DNA from: Nitrospira sp.
GTDB lineage: Bacteria > Nitrospirota > Nitrospiria > Nitrospirales > Nitrospiraceae
DNA length: 64,000 nucleotides
NCBI GenBank assembly: GCA_005116745.1
Contig: SWDS01000010.1
Coordinates: 633,144-697,143 of the forward strand
Reading direction: 5' to 3'
The position numbers and the translations under genes are program-made. Each line of letters starts with the position of its first letter. Positions within the stretch are counted from its first letter, which is position 1. Under the pieces are notes generated by a model, which saw nothing but the letters and a program-made list of their open reading frames with translations, was not told the DNA's origin and did no database searches. Below, piece after piece: positions 37,803-47,486 of this stretch.

Positions 37803-38828
37803 ATGTTTATCGATGAAGCACACATTGCGGTACGAGCCGGTCGTGGCGGAAACGGCATCTGCAGTTTCCGCAGAGAGATGTTTGTTCCGCGTGGAGGCCC
37901 AGACGGTGGAGATGGAGGCACCGGTGGCGACATCGTCATGACCGCATCTCATCGCTTGACGACCCTACTTGACCTCCGCTACCTCAACCACTATGAGGCT
38001 GAAAACGGGCGACACGGTGGAGGATCCAATTGCACGGGTCGTTCCGGAGAAGATCGGACCATCACGGTTCCAGTTGGCACCATTGTCTCCGATGACCAAA
38101 CGAACGAAACACTCGTGGATTTCATCGAAGATGGCCAAACGGCTGTCATCGCCCACGGAGGGCGAGGCGGGAAAGGCAACAGCAACTTCGCAACCTCCGT
38201 CAATCGAGTGCCGACGAAGTGTACTCCCGGAACTCCTGGCGAAGAACGAACCTTGCGACTTGAGCTGAAACTGCTCGCCGACGTCGGACTGGTTGGTTTT
38301 CCCAACGCCGGCAAATCGACGCTCATTGCAGCCATCTCAGCGGCCCGGCCCAAGATTGCTGACTATCCCTTCACGACGTTGATCCCCAATCTCGGCATTG
38401 TCCGGTTGGGATCCGAAGGAAGTTTTGTCGTGGCCGATATTCCCGGCCTGATTGAAGGCGCCCACGAGGGGAAAGGCCTGGGCATACAGTTTCTCCGCCA
38501 CATCGAACGAACCGCGTTCTTGCTCCACTTGATCGATGTCTCAGAATGGGCCCCTGATGATCCCCTAGCCAGCTTTGAGACCTTGCGACGAGAACTTGCC
38601 GCCTATGACGGAGGGCTCACCACACGCCCTTTCGCCGTCGTGCCAACCAAGATCGATGTGATGGGCACAAGCGAACGGCTGGCTCAGCTGCAGACCTATT
38701 GTCACCTCAACGGCTATCCGTGCTTGCCGATTTCCGCCGCCACGAATCACGGGCTTGCTGACTTGATCACCTACCTCGGGAAACAGGTCATGCGTGTACG
38801 GAAGACGCCATGCGAGACCAGCTCCTAG
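37803..38828 (+). CDS. obgE: GTPase Obg/CgtA
   Basis: 341 residues. The Gly-rich Obg fold fills about 1-158 (VRAGRGGNGICSFRRE, GGDGGTGGDI), and the G domain begins at LVGFPNAGKSTLI (G1) with DIPGLIEGA (G3) and TKID (G4). Obg controls ribosome assembly and stress responses. It lacks the long C-terminal extension of E. coli ObgE. Its stop lies 19 bp inside proB. Confidence 0.97.
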   Translation: MFIDEAHIAVRAGRGGNGICSFRREMFVPRGGPDGGDGGTGGDIVMTASHRLTTLLDLRYLNHYEAENGRHGGGSNCTGRSGEDRTITVPVGTIVSDDQTNETLVDFIEDGQTAVIAHGGRGGKGNSNFATSVNRVPTKCTPGTPGEERTLRLELKLLADVGLVGFPNAGKSTLIAAISAARPKIADYPFTTLIPNLGIVRLGSEGSFVVADIPGLIEGAHEGKGLGIQFLRHIERTAFLLHLIDVSEWAPDDPLASFETLRRELAAYDGGLTTRPFAVVPTKIDVMGTSERLAQLQTYCHLNGYPCLPISAATNHGLADLITYLGKQVMRVRKTPCETSS

Positions 38829-39931
38829 GACACGCGAAGCGGATCGTCGTCAAGATCGGCAGCAGCCTGATCGCGTCGCGTGCGGAAGGTCTGCGCCCCC
38901 AACACATTGAGCGATTGGCTGATGACATCGCAATACTCCGAACCGCAGGTCGGGAAATCCTGGTGGTCACTTCCGGTGCCATCATCTCCGGTATCCGAAA
39001 GTTGGAACTGAAGGAGTATCCCAAGAGCCTCCCCATCAAGCAAGCGGCCGCAGCCGTGGGGCAGAGCCGGCTCATGTGGGCCTATGAAAAAGCGTTTGAA
39101 CGTCTCAATATTCACGTGGCGCAGATTCTGCTCACCCACCAGGATCTCGCTGATCGCCGCCGATTTCTGAATGCTCGCCATACACTCGCGGCACTCATCG
39201 GTTTCAGCATCGTGCCCATCATCAATGAAAACGACACCGTCGCGGTCGATGAAATCAGGGTCGGTGATAACGACACTCTCGCGAGCGAAGTGGCTCACCT
39301 GGCCGATGCGGACTTGCTGGTGATTCTCTCTGACGTTGACGGACTGTATACGGAAGATCCACGCAAGAACCCGTCGGCGACCTTGATTCCGCTGATTGCC
39401 GAGATTACCGAAGATATCGAGCGCCTGGCAGGAGTGTCCAGCACCTTTGAAGGGACCGGCGGAATGGCGACCAAGCTTCGAGCCGCCAAGAAAGTCGGTG
39501 AGTACGGAATTCCGACATTAGTGCTCAATGGCGAACGGGCCGGACTTCTCCCAACAGTCCTTAGCGGAGAACCCGGTGGCAGTCTCTTTCTCGCCAGGGA
39601 GCGTCGGCTGACCAGTCGTAAACATTGGATCGCCTTTACGCTGCGCCCTCACGGCCAGATCCATCTCGACCAGGGGGCGGTAGATGCCTTGACCAAGCGA
39701 GGCAAAAGCCTGCTGGCATCCGGGATCCTCCAGGTGACGGGATCATTTGAAGCCGGCGATCCGGTCAGCTGCCTCGATACGGACGGAAAAGAATTCGCAA
39801 AAGGCCTGGTAAACGTGTCGTCCGACTTATTAGGGCAGATGAAAGGTCTCAAGACCACGGACATTCAGGCACAGTTTGGACCTCAAGAGTATGAGGAAGT
39901 TATTCACCGAGACAACCTAGTCATCCTCTAG
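38810..39931 (+). CDS. proB: glutamate 5-kinase
   Basis: 373 residues: the amino-acid kinase domain (VVKIGSSLIASR, VTSGAIISG, NENDTVAVDEI, GDNDTLASEVA, GTGGMATKLRAA) and a C-terminal PUA domain (about 280-370). It phosphorylates glutamate in the first step of proline synthesis. ATG 38810 overlaps the end of obgE by 19 bp. The partner gene proA is elsewhere in this window (50721-52031). Confidence 0.97.
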   Translation: MRDQLLGHAKRIVVKIGSSLIASRAEGLRPQHIERLADDIAILRTAGREILVVTSGAIISGIRKLELKEYPKSLPIKQAAAAVGQSRLMWAYEKAFERLNIHVAQILLTHQDLADRRRFLNARHTLAALIGFSIVPIINENDTVAVDEIRVGDNDTLASEVAHLADADLLVILSDVDGLYTEDPRKNPSATLIPLIAEITEDIERLAGVSSTFEGTGGMATKLRAAKKVGEYGIPTLVLNGERAGLLPTVLSGEPGGSLFLARERRLTSRKHWIAFTLRPHGQIHLDQGAVDALTKRGKSLLASGILQVTGSFEAGDPVSCLDTDGKEFAKGLVNVSSDLLGQMKGLKTTDIQAQFGPQEYEEVIHRDNLVIL

Positions 39932-39940
39932 TGCGGAGTC

Positions 39941-40711
39941 ATGAATTCTTCGAGCCCCGATCTCCAACACCCAGCACTCAGCCCGCTTCGCCCGGGCAGC
40001 GAGGCGAGCACCAAACTCTCGCCCCTCAAAGTGGGCCTGCTTGGTGGAAGCTTCAACCCTATTCATAATGGTCACCTGACCATTGCTCAGCATGTCCATG
40101 AGCGCATGCAGCTCTCCCAGGTCCTTTTCATACCAACCGGCGATCCACCTCATAAGCGGGATGGCTCACTGGCTCCGGCGAATGTTCGGCTTGAAATGGT
40201 CCGGCTAGCGATTGCTGACAACCCGCTGTTCACAGTATCGGACATCGAGATACAGCGAAAGGGAAAATCTTACTCGATCGATACTATCCGAGCATTACAA
40301 CACCACTATGGCCCATCCACGGAACTGTTCTTCATTATAGGACTCGACGCGTTTCTAGACTTCCCGACATGGAGAGAACCAGAAGAGCTCTTACGGATCT
40401 GCCATTTCGTGGTCGTTCCCAGACCGGGGCAATCTTTTCGGGCATTGGCGGGAATGTCACTGCTCCCCACACTTGATCCTGATAGATTGACAGGGCTAGA
40501 CACCGGTACCCGCAACAGACTAGATATCGCCATCCCCTCTGATCCAGGAGTCACCTGCCTCGCCTTTCCACCCTGTCCCACCTCGGCCTCAGAGATTAGA
40601 CGGAGAGTCCAGAACAAACTCTCCGTGGTAAATATGTTGCCCCCCCTGATACAATCTTATATACTTCGGCATAGTCTTTATCAGGAGGAGAGCGATCACA
40701 CGCGCATCTAA
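39941..40711 (+). CDS. nadD: nicotinate-nucleotide adenylyltransferase
   Basis: 256 residues. After a 30-residue polar extension comes the nucleotidyltransferase signature GGSFNPIHNGHL (HNGH), then PTGDPPHKR, SIDTIRAL and a C-terminal TSASEIRRR (the ISSTxIR-type motif). It makes deamido-NAD from nicotinate mononucleotide and ATP. The next gene, rsfS, overlaps its last 17 bp if read from the start proposed below. Confidence 0.93.
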   Translation: MNSSSPDLQHPALSPLRPGSEASTKLSPLKVGLLGGSFNPIHNGHLTIAQHVHERMQLSQVLFIPTGDPPHKRDGSLAPANVRLEMVRLAIADNPLFTVSDIEIQRKGKSYSIDTIRALQHHYGPSTELFFIIGLDAFLDFPTWREPEELLRICHFVVVPRPGQSFRALAGMSLLPTLDPDRLTGLDTGTRNRLDIAIPSDPGVTCLAFPPCPTSASEIRRRVQNKLSVVNMLPPLIQSYILRHSLYQEESDHTRI

Positions 40712-41114
40712 GGCCACCGCCCTCGCTGTAGCCAGGGCCATGCTCGACAAGAAGGCCCTTGATGTCCAAGTCCTCCATGTCGCCCCGCTCACGTCACTCG
40801 CTGATTATTTAGTCATTGGGTCGGCTGAATCCGACCGGCAAACACGCGCGATCGCTGATTCCGTCGCTGATGTCCTCGCACACGTGGGTCAACGGCCACT
40901 AAGTCTTGAAGGCACCACATCGGGCCAGTGGGTCCTGATCGATTTTGGCGATGTGGTCGCCCATGTATTCAGACAAGACACGCGCTCGCATTATGCCCTT
41001 GAGCGTCTGTGGAGCGATGCGCAGCAGATTCCCCTTCCTGGCGAAGCGTCGGCTCCGATAGCCGCCGCACAGGGGCGGATGACCCAGAAGGCGATTTCAC
41101 AGAAGATGGTCTAG
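40695..41114 (+). CDS. rsfS: ribosome silencing factor RsfS, probable AUC start
   Basis: 139 residues if read from ATC 40695. A perfect AGGAGG (40683-40688) ends six bases before this ATC, and translation from it gives TRASKATALAVARAMLDKKALDV, the N-terminal helix that RsfS proteins usually have. The first ATG in frame (40740) has a poor ribosome site and would remove that helix. No ATG, GTG or TTG occurs between them or just upstream. The body shows LTSLADYLVIGSAESDRQTRAI and the C-terminal YALERLW. RsfS binds bL14 and blocks subunit joining in starvation. Confidence 0.8.
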   Translation: MTRASKATALAVARAMLDKKALDVQVLHVAPLTSLADYLVIGSAESDRQTRAIADSVADVLAHVGQRPLSLEGTTSGQWVLIDFGDVVAHVFRQDTRSHYALERLWSDAQQIPLPGEASAPIAAAQGRMTQKAISQKMV

Positions 41115-41117
41115 GCC

Positions 41118-42518
41118 ATGTTCAAGCTGCTGATTACTATTTTCCTCATCAGCGCCGGCGTATTCATCTACAGCTATTTCCGCGAACTGAATCCAGGGAC
41201 AATCCTCATCCATACGGCTCCTGGCGCGGAGTTCGAGCTCAGCCCTGTCACGCTTGTCTTGATCTCCATGGCATGTGGGGCAGTGATTGCGACCTTCGTC
41301 GTGGGGCTCCAGCAAACGGCGCACTTAATCCTGAATTGGCGCAGCAACCGCCTGGTGCGTCGAAAAGAGAAGGTCGACACCCTCCACCGAGACGGAACCC
41401 ATGCATTCATGTCAAAACGTACCTTGGACGCCATCACGCTCTTGGAGAAGGCCCTGGCGATCGACCCCAATCGAGTCGATTCGCTCCTGTGGCTGGGGAA
41501 TATCTATCGATCAGAGCGGAACGTCCCTGAAGCGATCCGACTCCATCAACATGCGCAACGAGTGGACGATCGAAACATCGAGGTGTTGTTAGAATTGGGC
41601 AAGGATCTGGAGGACGCCAAACGGTACGAGGAGGCGCTTCAGGCACTTCAGCAAATCCTCAAGATCGAACCCGACAACCTGACCGCGCTCATCCGGAAAC
41701 GGAATCTCAATACCCGTATGGAGCGGTGGAGCGACGCGCTTGAGATCCAACATCGTTTACTCAAAGCCAATCTTCCCGCCCCTGAGCAACAAGCCGAAGC
41801 CGCTCTGCTTGTCGGATGCATGTATGAAGTCGGGAGGCAACTACTTGAACGTGGGCATCCTGATAAAGCCCGGCGCTATTTCAGAGGAGCAATTAAGAAA
41901 GATCGGAGTTTCCTGCCTGCCTATATCGGAATCGGCGAAATTCTGATCCATGAAGGCAAAACGAAGGATGCCGTCGAAATCTTGAAAAAAGTCTACTCGC
42001 GGACCCGCAGCGTGATCATCCTCCACCGACTGGAAGAGCTGTTTCTGGATCAAGGCGAGCCCAGCGAAATCATTCGGGTCTATCAGGAGGCCTTGCAGCA
42101 AGACCCGCAGAATCCGGTGCTCCAGTTCTACCTGGGCAAGCTCTACTATCGGCTGGAAATGGTGGATGAGGCGTTCGATCAGCTGTCGACAATCGAAGGA
42201 CCACAGGATCATCTCTTGGACTATCACAAGATCATGGCCAACCTGTACTTGCGGAAGCAGCATTTCGAAGAAACCATTGTGGAATTGAAGAAGGCCCTCA
42301 GCTTCAAGAAACGTGTGGTGGTCCCCTATATCTGCACCCAATGTCAGCAGGAATCCGTCGAATGGTCGGGCCGCTGCCGCCGCTGCGCCAAATGGAATAC
42401 CCTCACCGCCCTCCCCTGGCTCGAAGCCGGCCAAACCGCTGCCAGCTCCGCCGGAGAGCCCTCATCTGTCCCCTCCGTGCCCTACCAAGGCATTGCTTCT
42501 CCGTTTGAAACCGTGTAG
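41118..42518 (+). CDS. LapB/YciM-like TPR protein with C-terminal zinc ribbon
   Basis: 466 residues. An N-terminal membrane helix (about 3-20) and a second hydrophobic stretch (43-66) anchor the protein. TPR-type repeats run from about 90 to 395. The C-terminus has a rubredoxin-like zinc site, YICTQCQQ(x9)GRCRRCAKW, as in LapB, which links lipid A synthesis to proteolysis of LpxC. Here the gene is not with lpx genes but after nadD-rsfS, so the role may be different. The length is greater than E. coli LapB (389). Confidence 0.75.
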   Translation: MFKLLITIFLISAGVFIYSYFRELNPGTILIHTAPGAEFELSPVTLVLISMACGAVIATFVVGLQQTAHLILNWRSNRLVRRKEKVDTLHRDGTHAFMSKRTLDAITLLEKALAIDPNRVDSLLWLGNIYRSERNVPEAIRLHQHAQRVDDRNIEVLLELGKDLEDAKRYEEALQALQQILKIEPDNLTALIRKRNLNTRMERWSDALEIQHRLLKANLPAPEQQAEAALLVGCMYEVGRQLLERGHPDKARRYFRGAIKKDRSFLPAYIGIGEILIHEGKTKDAVEILKKVYSRTRSVIILHRLEELFLDQGEPSEIIRVYQEALQQDPQNPVLQFYLGKLYYRLEMVDEAFDQLSTIEGPQDHLLDYHKIMANLYLRKQHFEETIVELKKALSFKKRVVVPYICTQCQQESVEWSGRCRRCAKWNTLTALPWLEAGQTAASSAGEPSSVPSVPYQGIASPFETV

Positions 42519-42636
42519 GTTTCCCGCCAGTATCTGCTGATGATTTGACCTGGCAGTTTTGTGGAACCTCTCTCTTCGATTCAATACATCGGCAGCACAA
42601 CAATTCATTGTCACATCACGACTTTTTGAGGATCCC

Positions 42637-43629
42637 ATGACCTATTTGACTTTGGCAGACAAGGCCCTCAATGACGAACCCCTAACAAGAGACGAGTGCC
42701 GTTCCATCTTAAATGCGCCGGATAATGAATTGCTTGCGCTGTTGCACGCAGCCTTTCAAGTCCGATCCAAATACTTTGGCCGTACCGTCCGGCTCCAAAT
42801 GCTTCAGAATGCCAAGAGCGGAGCCTGCCTAGAAGACTGCCACTACTGTTCGCAGTCGTCCATTTCAACGGCGCCGATCGAGCGATACAACCTACTCCCG
42901 CAGAAGCAGATGATGGAAGGCGCGCGACAAGCAGCCGCCTCCAAAGCCCAGCGCTATTGCATCGTCATCAGCGGGCGCAGCCCATTGGATCGGGAAATCG
43001 ACGAAATTGCCGGAGCGGTCCGCTCAATTAAACAGGAAGTTCCGATTCAGATCTGTTGCTCACTCGGTCTGATGAGTGAATCTCAAGCCAAACGCCTGAA
43101 AGCCGCCGGCGTCGATCGAGTGAACCACAATTTGAACACCAGTGAAGCTTTCCATGCGTCAATCTGCACGACCCACACCTTCCAAGACCGGCTGGCAACG
43201 ATCAAGAATGCGCGTGCAGCGGGACTGGAAATCTGCTCCGGTGGGATCGTCGGCATGGGCGAAACAGACGAAGACCTGATCGATCTGGCAACGGCCCTGC
43301 GGGACGTCAAGCCGGACTCCATTCCCTTGAACATGCTCACCCCAGTCTCCGGTACCCCGTTCGAAGAGGCCGATAACCTCACTCCACAACGCTGTTTAAA
43401 AGTACTGTGCCTCTTCCGGTTCCTCCACCCTCATACCGAAATTCGCATCGCCGGCGGGCGAGAGCACAACCTCCGTAGCCTTCAACCATTGGCACTGTAT
43501 CCTGCCGACTCCGTCTTTGTGAACGGGTACCTCACGACTCCAGGCGCACCAGCTCCCGAAGTCTGGGGCATGATCAAAGACTTGGGCTTCACCATCGAAG
43601 TGGATTATCAGCAGCCTGTCGCCGGCTGA
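42637..43629 (+). CDS. bioB: biotin synthase
   Basis: 330 residues from ATG 42637 with GAGGATC ahead; a longer frame to 42559 lacks family similarity. The radical-SAM cluster motif is CLEDCHYCSQS, followed by RYCIVISGRSP, ICCSLG, GVDRVNHNLNTS, ICSGGIVGMGE and AGGREHNL, all typical of BioB. It inserts sulfur into dethiobiotin. No other biotin gene and no BirA site was identified in the window. Confidence 0.96.
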   Translation: MTYLTLADKALNDEPLTRDECRSILNAPDNELLALLHAAFQVRSKYFGRTVRLQMLQNAKSGACLEDCHYCSQSSISTAPIERYNLLPQKQMMEGARQAAASKAQRYCIVISGRSPLDREIDEIAGAVRSIKQEVPIQICCSLGLMSESQAKRLKAAGVDRVNHNLNTSEAFHASICTTHTFQDRLATIKNARAAGLEICSGGIVGMGETDEDLIDLATALRDVKPDSIPLNMLTPVSGTPFEEADNLTPQRCLKVLCLFRFLHPHTEIRIAGGREHNLRSLQPLALYPADSVFVNGYLTTPGAPAPEVWGMIKDLGFTIEVDYQQPVAG

Positions 43630-43842
43630 TCGATAGAGTAACCAACCCGACCGGACTCGCTCCAAAGCTGCTGGAGAGAGTCCCATATAGACAAAACACC
43701 AGACGGAGAACACAAGGATTGCCCAGAGCATCGGACGCGAGCTACGCCGAGCGGCCAAAGCGGCACGGAACATAGCTAAGATGATGTAGGAAGTCAGGCG
43801 CCTTTCTCACCAATATCAATCACGAGCTGCTCAGTGACGGCT

Positions 43843-43857
43843 GATACTGGTGGTATC
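43843..43857. repeat. inverted repeat GATAC-N5-GTATC
   Basis: The half-sites are the same five bases as in the accessory operators but in the opposite order (everted) with a 5-bp spacer. It lies between bioB and a small membrane protein gene. It may be unrelated. Confidence 0.3.
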
Positions 43858-43889
43858 GGGGCTGGTCACGCGAGCCGAGGAAAGCCTAA

Positions 43890-44120
43890 TCAGGAATTCA
43901 GTTGCTGCATCCGTTTGATCGAGCAGTACAACGCATAGCCTTGGGCCACCATCCCTGTCACGAGTAACCCCAATGCGGTCTGCAGCCAATGCGAGTCAGG
44001 ATGATCGAGTCCGTACATGCCAATGACGAACCCGATGGCAATGGCGATGATTCCGACAGATCGCGCGATGACACCCCTAAGCCACCAATTATCTGTTGAC
44101 GGAGTTTTGCTAGGCATCAT
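43890..44120 (-). CDS. small membrane protein, two membrane helices
   Basis: 76 residues. Two hydrophobic segments (about 18-37 and 44-64) flank a short polar turn with GLDHPDSHW; the ends are polar with a Lys/Arg tail. No family is recognised. The ribosome site is weak. Confidence 0.5.
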   Translation of the reverse strand: MMPSKTPSTDNWWLRGVIARSVGIIAIAIGFVIGMYGLDHPDSHWLQTALGLLVTGMVAQGYALYCSIKRMQQLNS

Positions 44121-44338
44121 TCTTTCAGTCTACATACTTATAGACAGGGAGTTCAATTGCACCTAGTGGATCTAGGTACGCATGGACCATCGTGGTGGAA
44201 CGTCGACATGCTCAACTTGGCAGTTGAAGACAAAATTGACTGCTCAATGGAGGCTCCTAAGGATCCGGCAGAGTCGTTGATACGCATATGATTGAACAGA
44301 TCCAGATGTCTTCTCACGAGGCGAAGCCGAACGAGTTA

Positions 44339-46084
44339 TCAAGGCCGGTTGGGTTCGATGATCCGGAACCGGACTTCATCGACATAGGAATAGGCGGAGG
44401 TCTGTTCTCCGGCAAAGAGGCCGCAACGATAGTACCCGGATGTCCAGCTGGATTTCTGAGGGGTCAGCAGGAAATACCCTGATCGATCGTTCGTCGTTGT
44501 CATGACGCGATCTTGGACTGTCGTCTGCGGATCTTCAGCCATGTCAGATGTTTCCAATCCACATCGTGCGGTCAGCGGCACGGCATCGAACGAATCCGAT
44601 ACCAGTCTGAAGACCAAGTAGATTTCGGATTGTGTGGTGGGAAATGTATCGCCTGGGTACAGCGGGATGAACTCGTGAGCGCCAGTCGGAGAGTCGTCCC
44701 GCACGACTTTGGTTGCCGAAATCACAAACCGAAACCAGCTAAAATCCGCATCCCGACCCACGATTGCCGCTCCAGTATCCAGCGTCTTCTGAGGCTTCAG
44801 CCTTTCAACAGCCTTCGCATACAGAGCTTCTTCCGATGGTGCAGATGTAGAGTCACCTGATTGCTTCTCCGCTTTCACCTCTTCCTCTTTCAGCTTCACC
44901 AGTTCAGGAACGTGGGGCCGCACCTTATCCAGCCAGCGAGCAATCTTCTCTTTTGCCAGGATACGGGTACCGGCTGGGAAAGGGACATCCTTATTGGCTT
45001 GGTCAAATTCGACAGCCGTGTCATACAGCATCTGGAAGTGAATGAAGGCTTCTTCCCACCGCTCTAACTCCACATAGCACTGCCCCATCCGATAGGTCGT
45101 ATCCGCGAAGTCCTCCTCACTCGGATTCAGATTCGACAAGTTCCCAAACACAGCGAGCGCTTCCTTGCACTGCCCTAACTGCATGAGCGTCAGCCCCAAC
45201 TGATGCGTCGCGATAGGATCGCTTGGATTGAGCGCCAGCAGCTTGCGATAGATCGGTTCTGCCTCCTGAAAGCGACCAGCTTCAAAGAGTTTCCAGGCCT
45301 CCGATCGAAGAGCCGCCCATTCTTTGAGTTGAGTTGCGGTGGCAGTCGGCGTCAATACCGGCGTGAATCGCCGTCCCCGGTCCATCGACTCATAGAGTTG
45401 CGCAAGTTGGTTTTTGGCTGGGAGCTCGAGCGGAGACCCAGGCGCCACATGCTGGAGTACATGGTGGAGGTCAGCATCCGCCCCTTGATAATCCAGTACG
45501 TCAAAGCGCGCACGAGCAAGTGCCAGTCGCCAGCTGAGCAGATCCGGCATAAGTTGGACCGCCAGCTTGTATGATTCCAGCGATTCCTCCAACCGATCGA
45601 GCTTTCGCAGTTCTTGCGCCAGTCGCCAGTGAATAAGCGGATTCTTCGCATCAATCTGCGCAATGTTGTGCAGTTCTGCAATCGCCTCCTCTTCCTGTCC
45701 CCACCGGACCAGCAGCCCCCATTTCGCCCAGCGGACATCCAGTGCAGCGGGCTGAACAGCGAGCACTCGGTCATAGGCTTGAACGGCCTCTTGAGGATTG
45801 CGAAACGTAGAAAGGATGTCGCCGCGTACTTTGTGGAGAGTGACCGCTTCCGGATGAACGCCCAGACCCTGATCAAGAATCTCCAGCGCCGTCGTGACCG
45901 CCCCACGGTCCCATGCGGCTTTGCCATGCTCAACTACTTCATCTGCCAGCGGCCTTGCCCCATCATCTGCAGCGGCACAAGGATTGGCCATCAGAGCCAA
46001 TGTGAACGCGATCATCACAAGAACTACGCCGGCACGAGATCGTGGCCGATCGACAGAGTCTTGCCTATTGGATGGCGCAATCAT
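44339..46084 (-). CDS. exported TPR protein of unknown function
   Basis: 581 residues. A signal peptide or anchor spans about 18-38 (VVLVMIAFTLALMANPCAAA). TPR repeats fill roughly 45-370, with one region of low similarity (about 240-265). The C-terminal 190 residues, after a charged linker (KLKEEEVKAEKQSGD), are mainly strands and carry no recognised motif. It is probably a periplasmic protein-protein adaptor. No operon partner is close by on this strand. Confidence 0.7.
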   Translation of the reverse strand: MIAPSNRQDSVDRPRSRAGVVLVMIAFTLALMANPCAAADDGARPLADEVVEHGKAAWDRGAVTTALEILDQGLGVHPEAVTLHKVRGDILSTFRNPQEAVQAYDRVLAVQPAALDVRWAKWGLLVRWGQEEEAIAELHNIAQIDAKNPLIHWRLAQELRKLDRLEESLESYKLAVQLMPDLLSWRLALARARFDVLDYQGADADLHHVLQHVAPGSPLELPAKNQLAQLYESMDRGRRFTPVLTPTATATQLKEWAALRSEAWKLFEAGRFQEAEPIYRKLLALNPSDPIATHQLGLTLMQLGQCKEALAVFGNLSNLNPSEEDFADTTYRMGQCYVELERWEEAFIHFQMLYDTAVEFDQANKDVPFPAGTRILAKEKIARWLDKVRPHVPELVKLKEEEVKAEKQSGDSTSAPSEEALYAKAVERLKPQKTLDTGAAIVGRDADFSWFRFVISATKVVRDDSPTGAHEFIPLYPGDTFPTTQSEIYLVFRLVSDSFDAVPLTARCGLETSDMAEDPQTTVQDRVMTTTNDRSGYFLLTPQKSSWTSGYYRCGLFAGEQTSAYSYVDEVRFRIIEPNRP

Positions 46085-46280
46085 GTTTCCGTTTTGAACC
46101 TCACTGCGCGTGGAATCAACTATACCAAGAAGCAGGAATAATATAGCAGTCAGGATTCCGGCAAAACCGCCTCACACAAATCGCTCTTGCAGTTTCATTC
46201 CCTCGCTTGACCTCCTCTCATGATCCCGCTACTCTGGCTTCAGACGAAACCCCGGTAGAGAGTTCTATTGGAGATGATGC

Positions 46281-47315
46281 GTGATTCTAGTCACCGGTGG
46301 TGCCGGATATATTGGGTCTCACACCTGTGTCGAGCTACTCCAGACTGGACACGACTTGACCGTCTTCGATAATTTCTCCAACAGCCATCCCGAATCGCTC
46401 ACGCGTGTACAGCGGATTACAGGCAAACAACTCCGCTTCATCCGCGGCGACATTCGCGACCGGACATCGCTGGTGACGGCGCTGCGAGAAAGCGGTGCGC
46501 AATCGGTAATGCATTTTGCTGGCCTGAAGGCGGTCGGCGAGTCAGTCCAGCAACCGCTGTCCTACTACGATAACAATGTCGTCGGTTCTTTACGTTTATT
46601 GGAAGCAATGGGAACCTGTGGGGTGAAGACGCTGGTGTTCAGTTCCTCTGCTACGGTGTACGGCGATCCGCAGCGGCTGCCGTTGACGGAAGATCACCCA
46701 CTCTCCGCCACCAATCCCTACGGACAAACGAAACTGACGGTGGAACAGATGCTGAAAGATCTGCAACGAAGCGATACTTCATGGCGAATCGGTATTCTCC
46801 GCTACTTCAACCCGGTCGGAGCGCATGCGAGCGGATTGATCGGTGAAGATCCGCAGGGCACGCCGAACAACCTCATGCCCTTCGTGGCGCAGGTGGCAGT
46901 CGGCCTCCGCCCGCATCTGAACGTGTTCGGGGATGACTACACAACCCCTGACGGCACCGGTGTGCGCGACTACATTCATGTCGTGGATCTGGCGAACGGA
47001 CATCTCAAAGCGTTGGACGCACTCGGACGATCCACGCACCAGGCGGAATGCCTCACGGTCAATCTTGGAACCGGGACCGGCTACAGCGTGCTGGAGATGG
47101 TGCGGGCCTTTGAACAGGCCAGCGGGAAGCGGGTGATATACAACGTTGCGCCTCGTCGGCCCGGCGACGTCGCAGCCTGTTACGCCGATCCCAGCAAGGC
47201 AGCTGCCCTTCTCGGCTGGCGAACTGAGCGAAGCCTCGCCGACATGTGCGCCGACACGTGGCGATGGCAGCACCTCAATCCTCATGGGTACAATCCTCCC
47301 CGTCAAGCAACCTAG
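46281..47315 (+). CDS. galE: UDP-glucose 4-epimerase
   Basis: 344 residues from a GTG start (46281). [10 protein letters not shown] is the NAD-binding loop; SSSATVYG and YGQTK give the catalytic Ser/Tyr/Lys; [14 protein letters not shown] is diagnostic for GalE. It interconverts UDP-glucose and UDP-galactose for surface polysaccharides. Confidence 0.95.
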   Translation: MILVTGGAGYIGSHTCVELLQTGHDLTVFDNFSNSHPESLTRVQRITGKQLRFIRGDIRDRTSLVTALRESGAQSVMHFAGLKAVGESVQQPLSYYDNNVVGSLRLLEAMGTCGVKTLVFSSSATVYGDPQRLPLTEDHPLSATNPYGQTKLTVEQMLKDLQRSDTSWRIGILRYFNPVGAHASGLIGEDPQGTPNNLMPFVAQVAVGLRPHLNVFGDDYTTPDGTGVRDYIHVVDLANGHLKALDALGRSTHQAECLTVNLGTGTGYSVLEMVRAFEQASGKRVIYNVAPRRPGDVAACYADPSKAAALLGWRTERSLADMCADTWRWQHLNPHGYNPPRQAT

Positions 47316-47486
47316 CAGGATGCGCACAACAGCTGGTCAGCGTTGTCTGAAACCTCGATGTCTGCTACGACTACAGAAGTCACAATGAGTTTTTCAGCAA
47401 CCTGCAATTAAGCCTTGCCGATGGCACTCCGCCGCACCACAGGGTCATCGTGCCACACTCGGCTGTCATGATACACTGCACTTCAG

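Noticed and set aside
43396..43773. Minus-strand frame starting with a hydrophobic helix, overlapping bioB
   Set aside because: Its first 48 codons lie outside bioB and look membrane-like, but the rest is antisense to the conserved BioB C-terminus and no ribosome site is seen. A decayed gene is possible but not supported.
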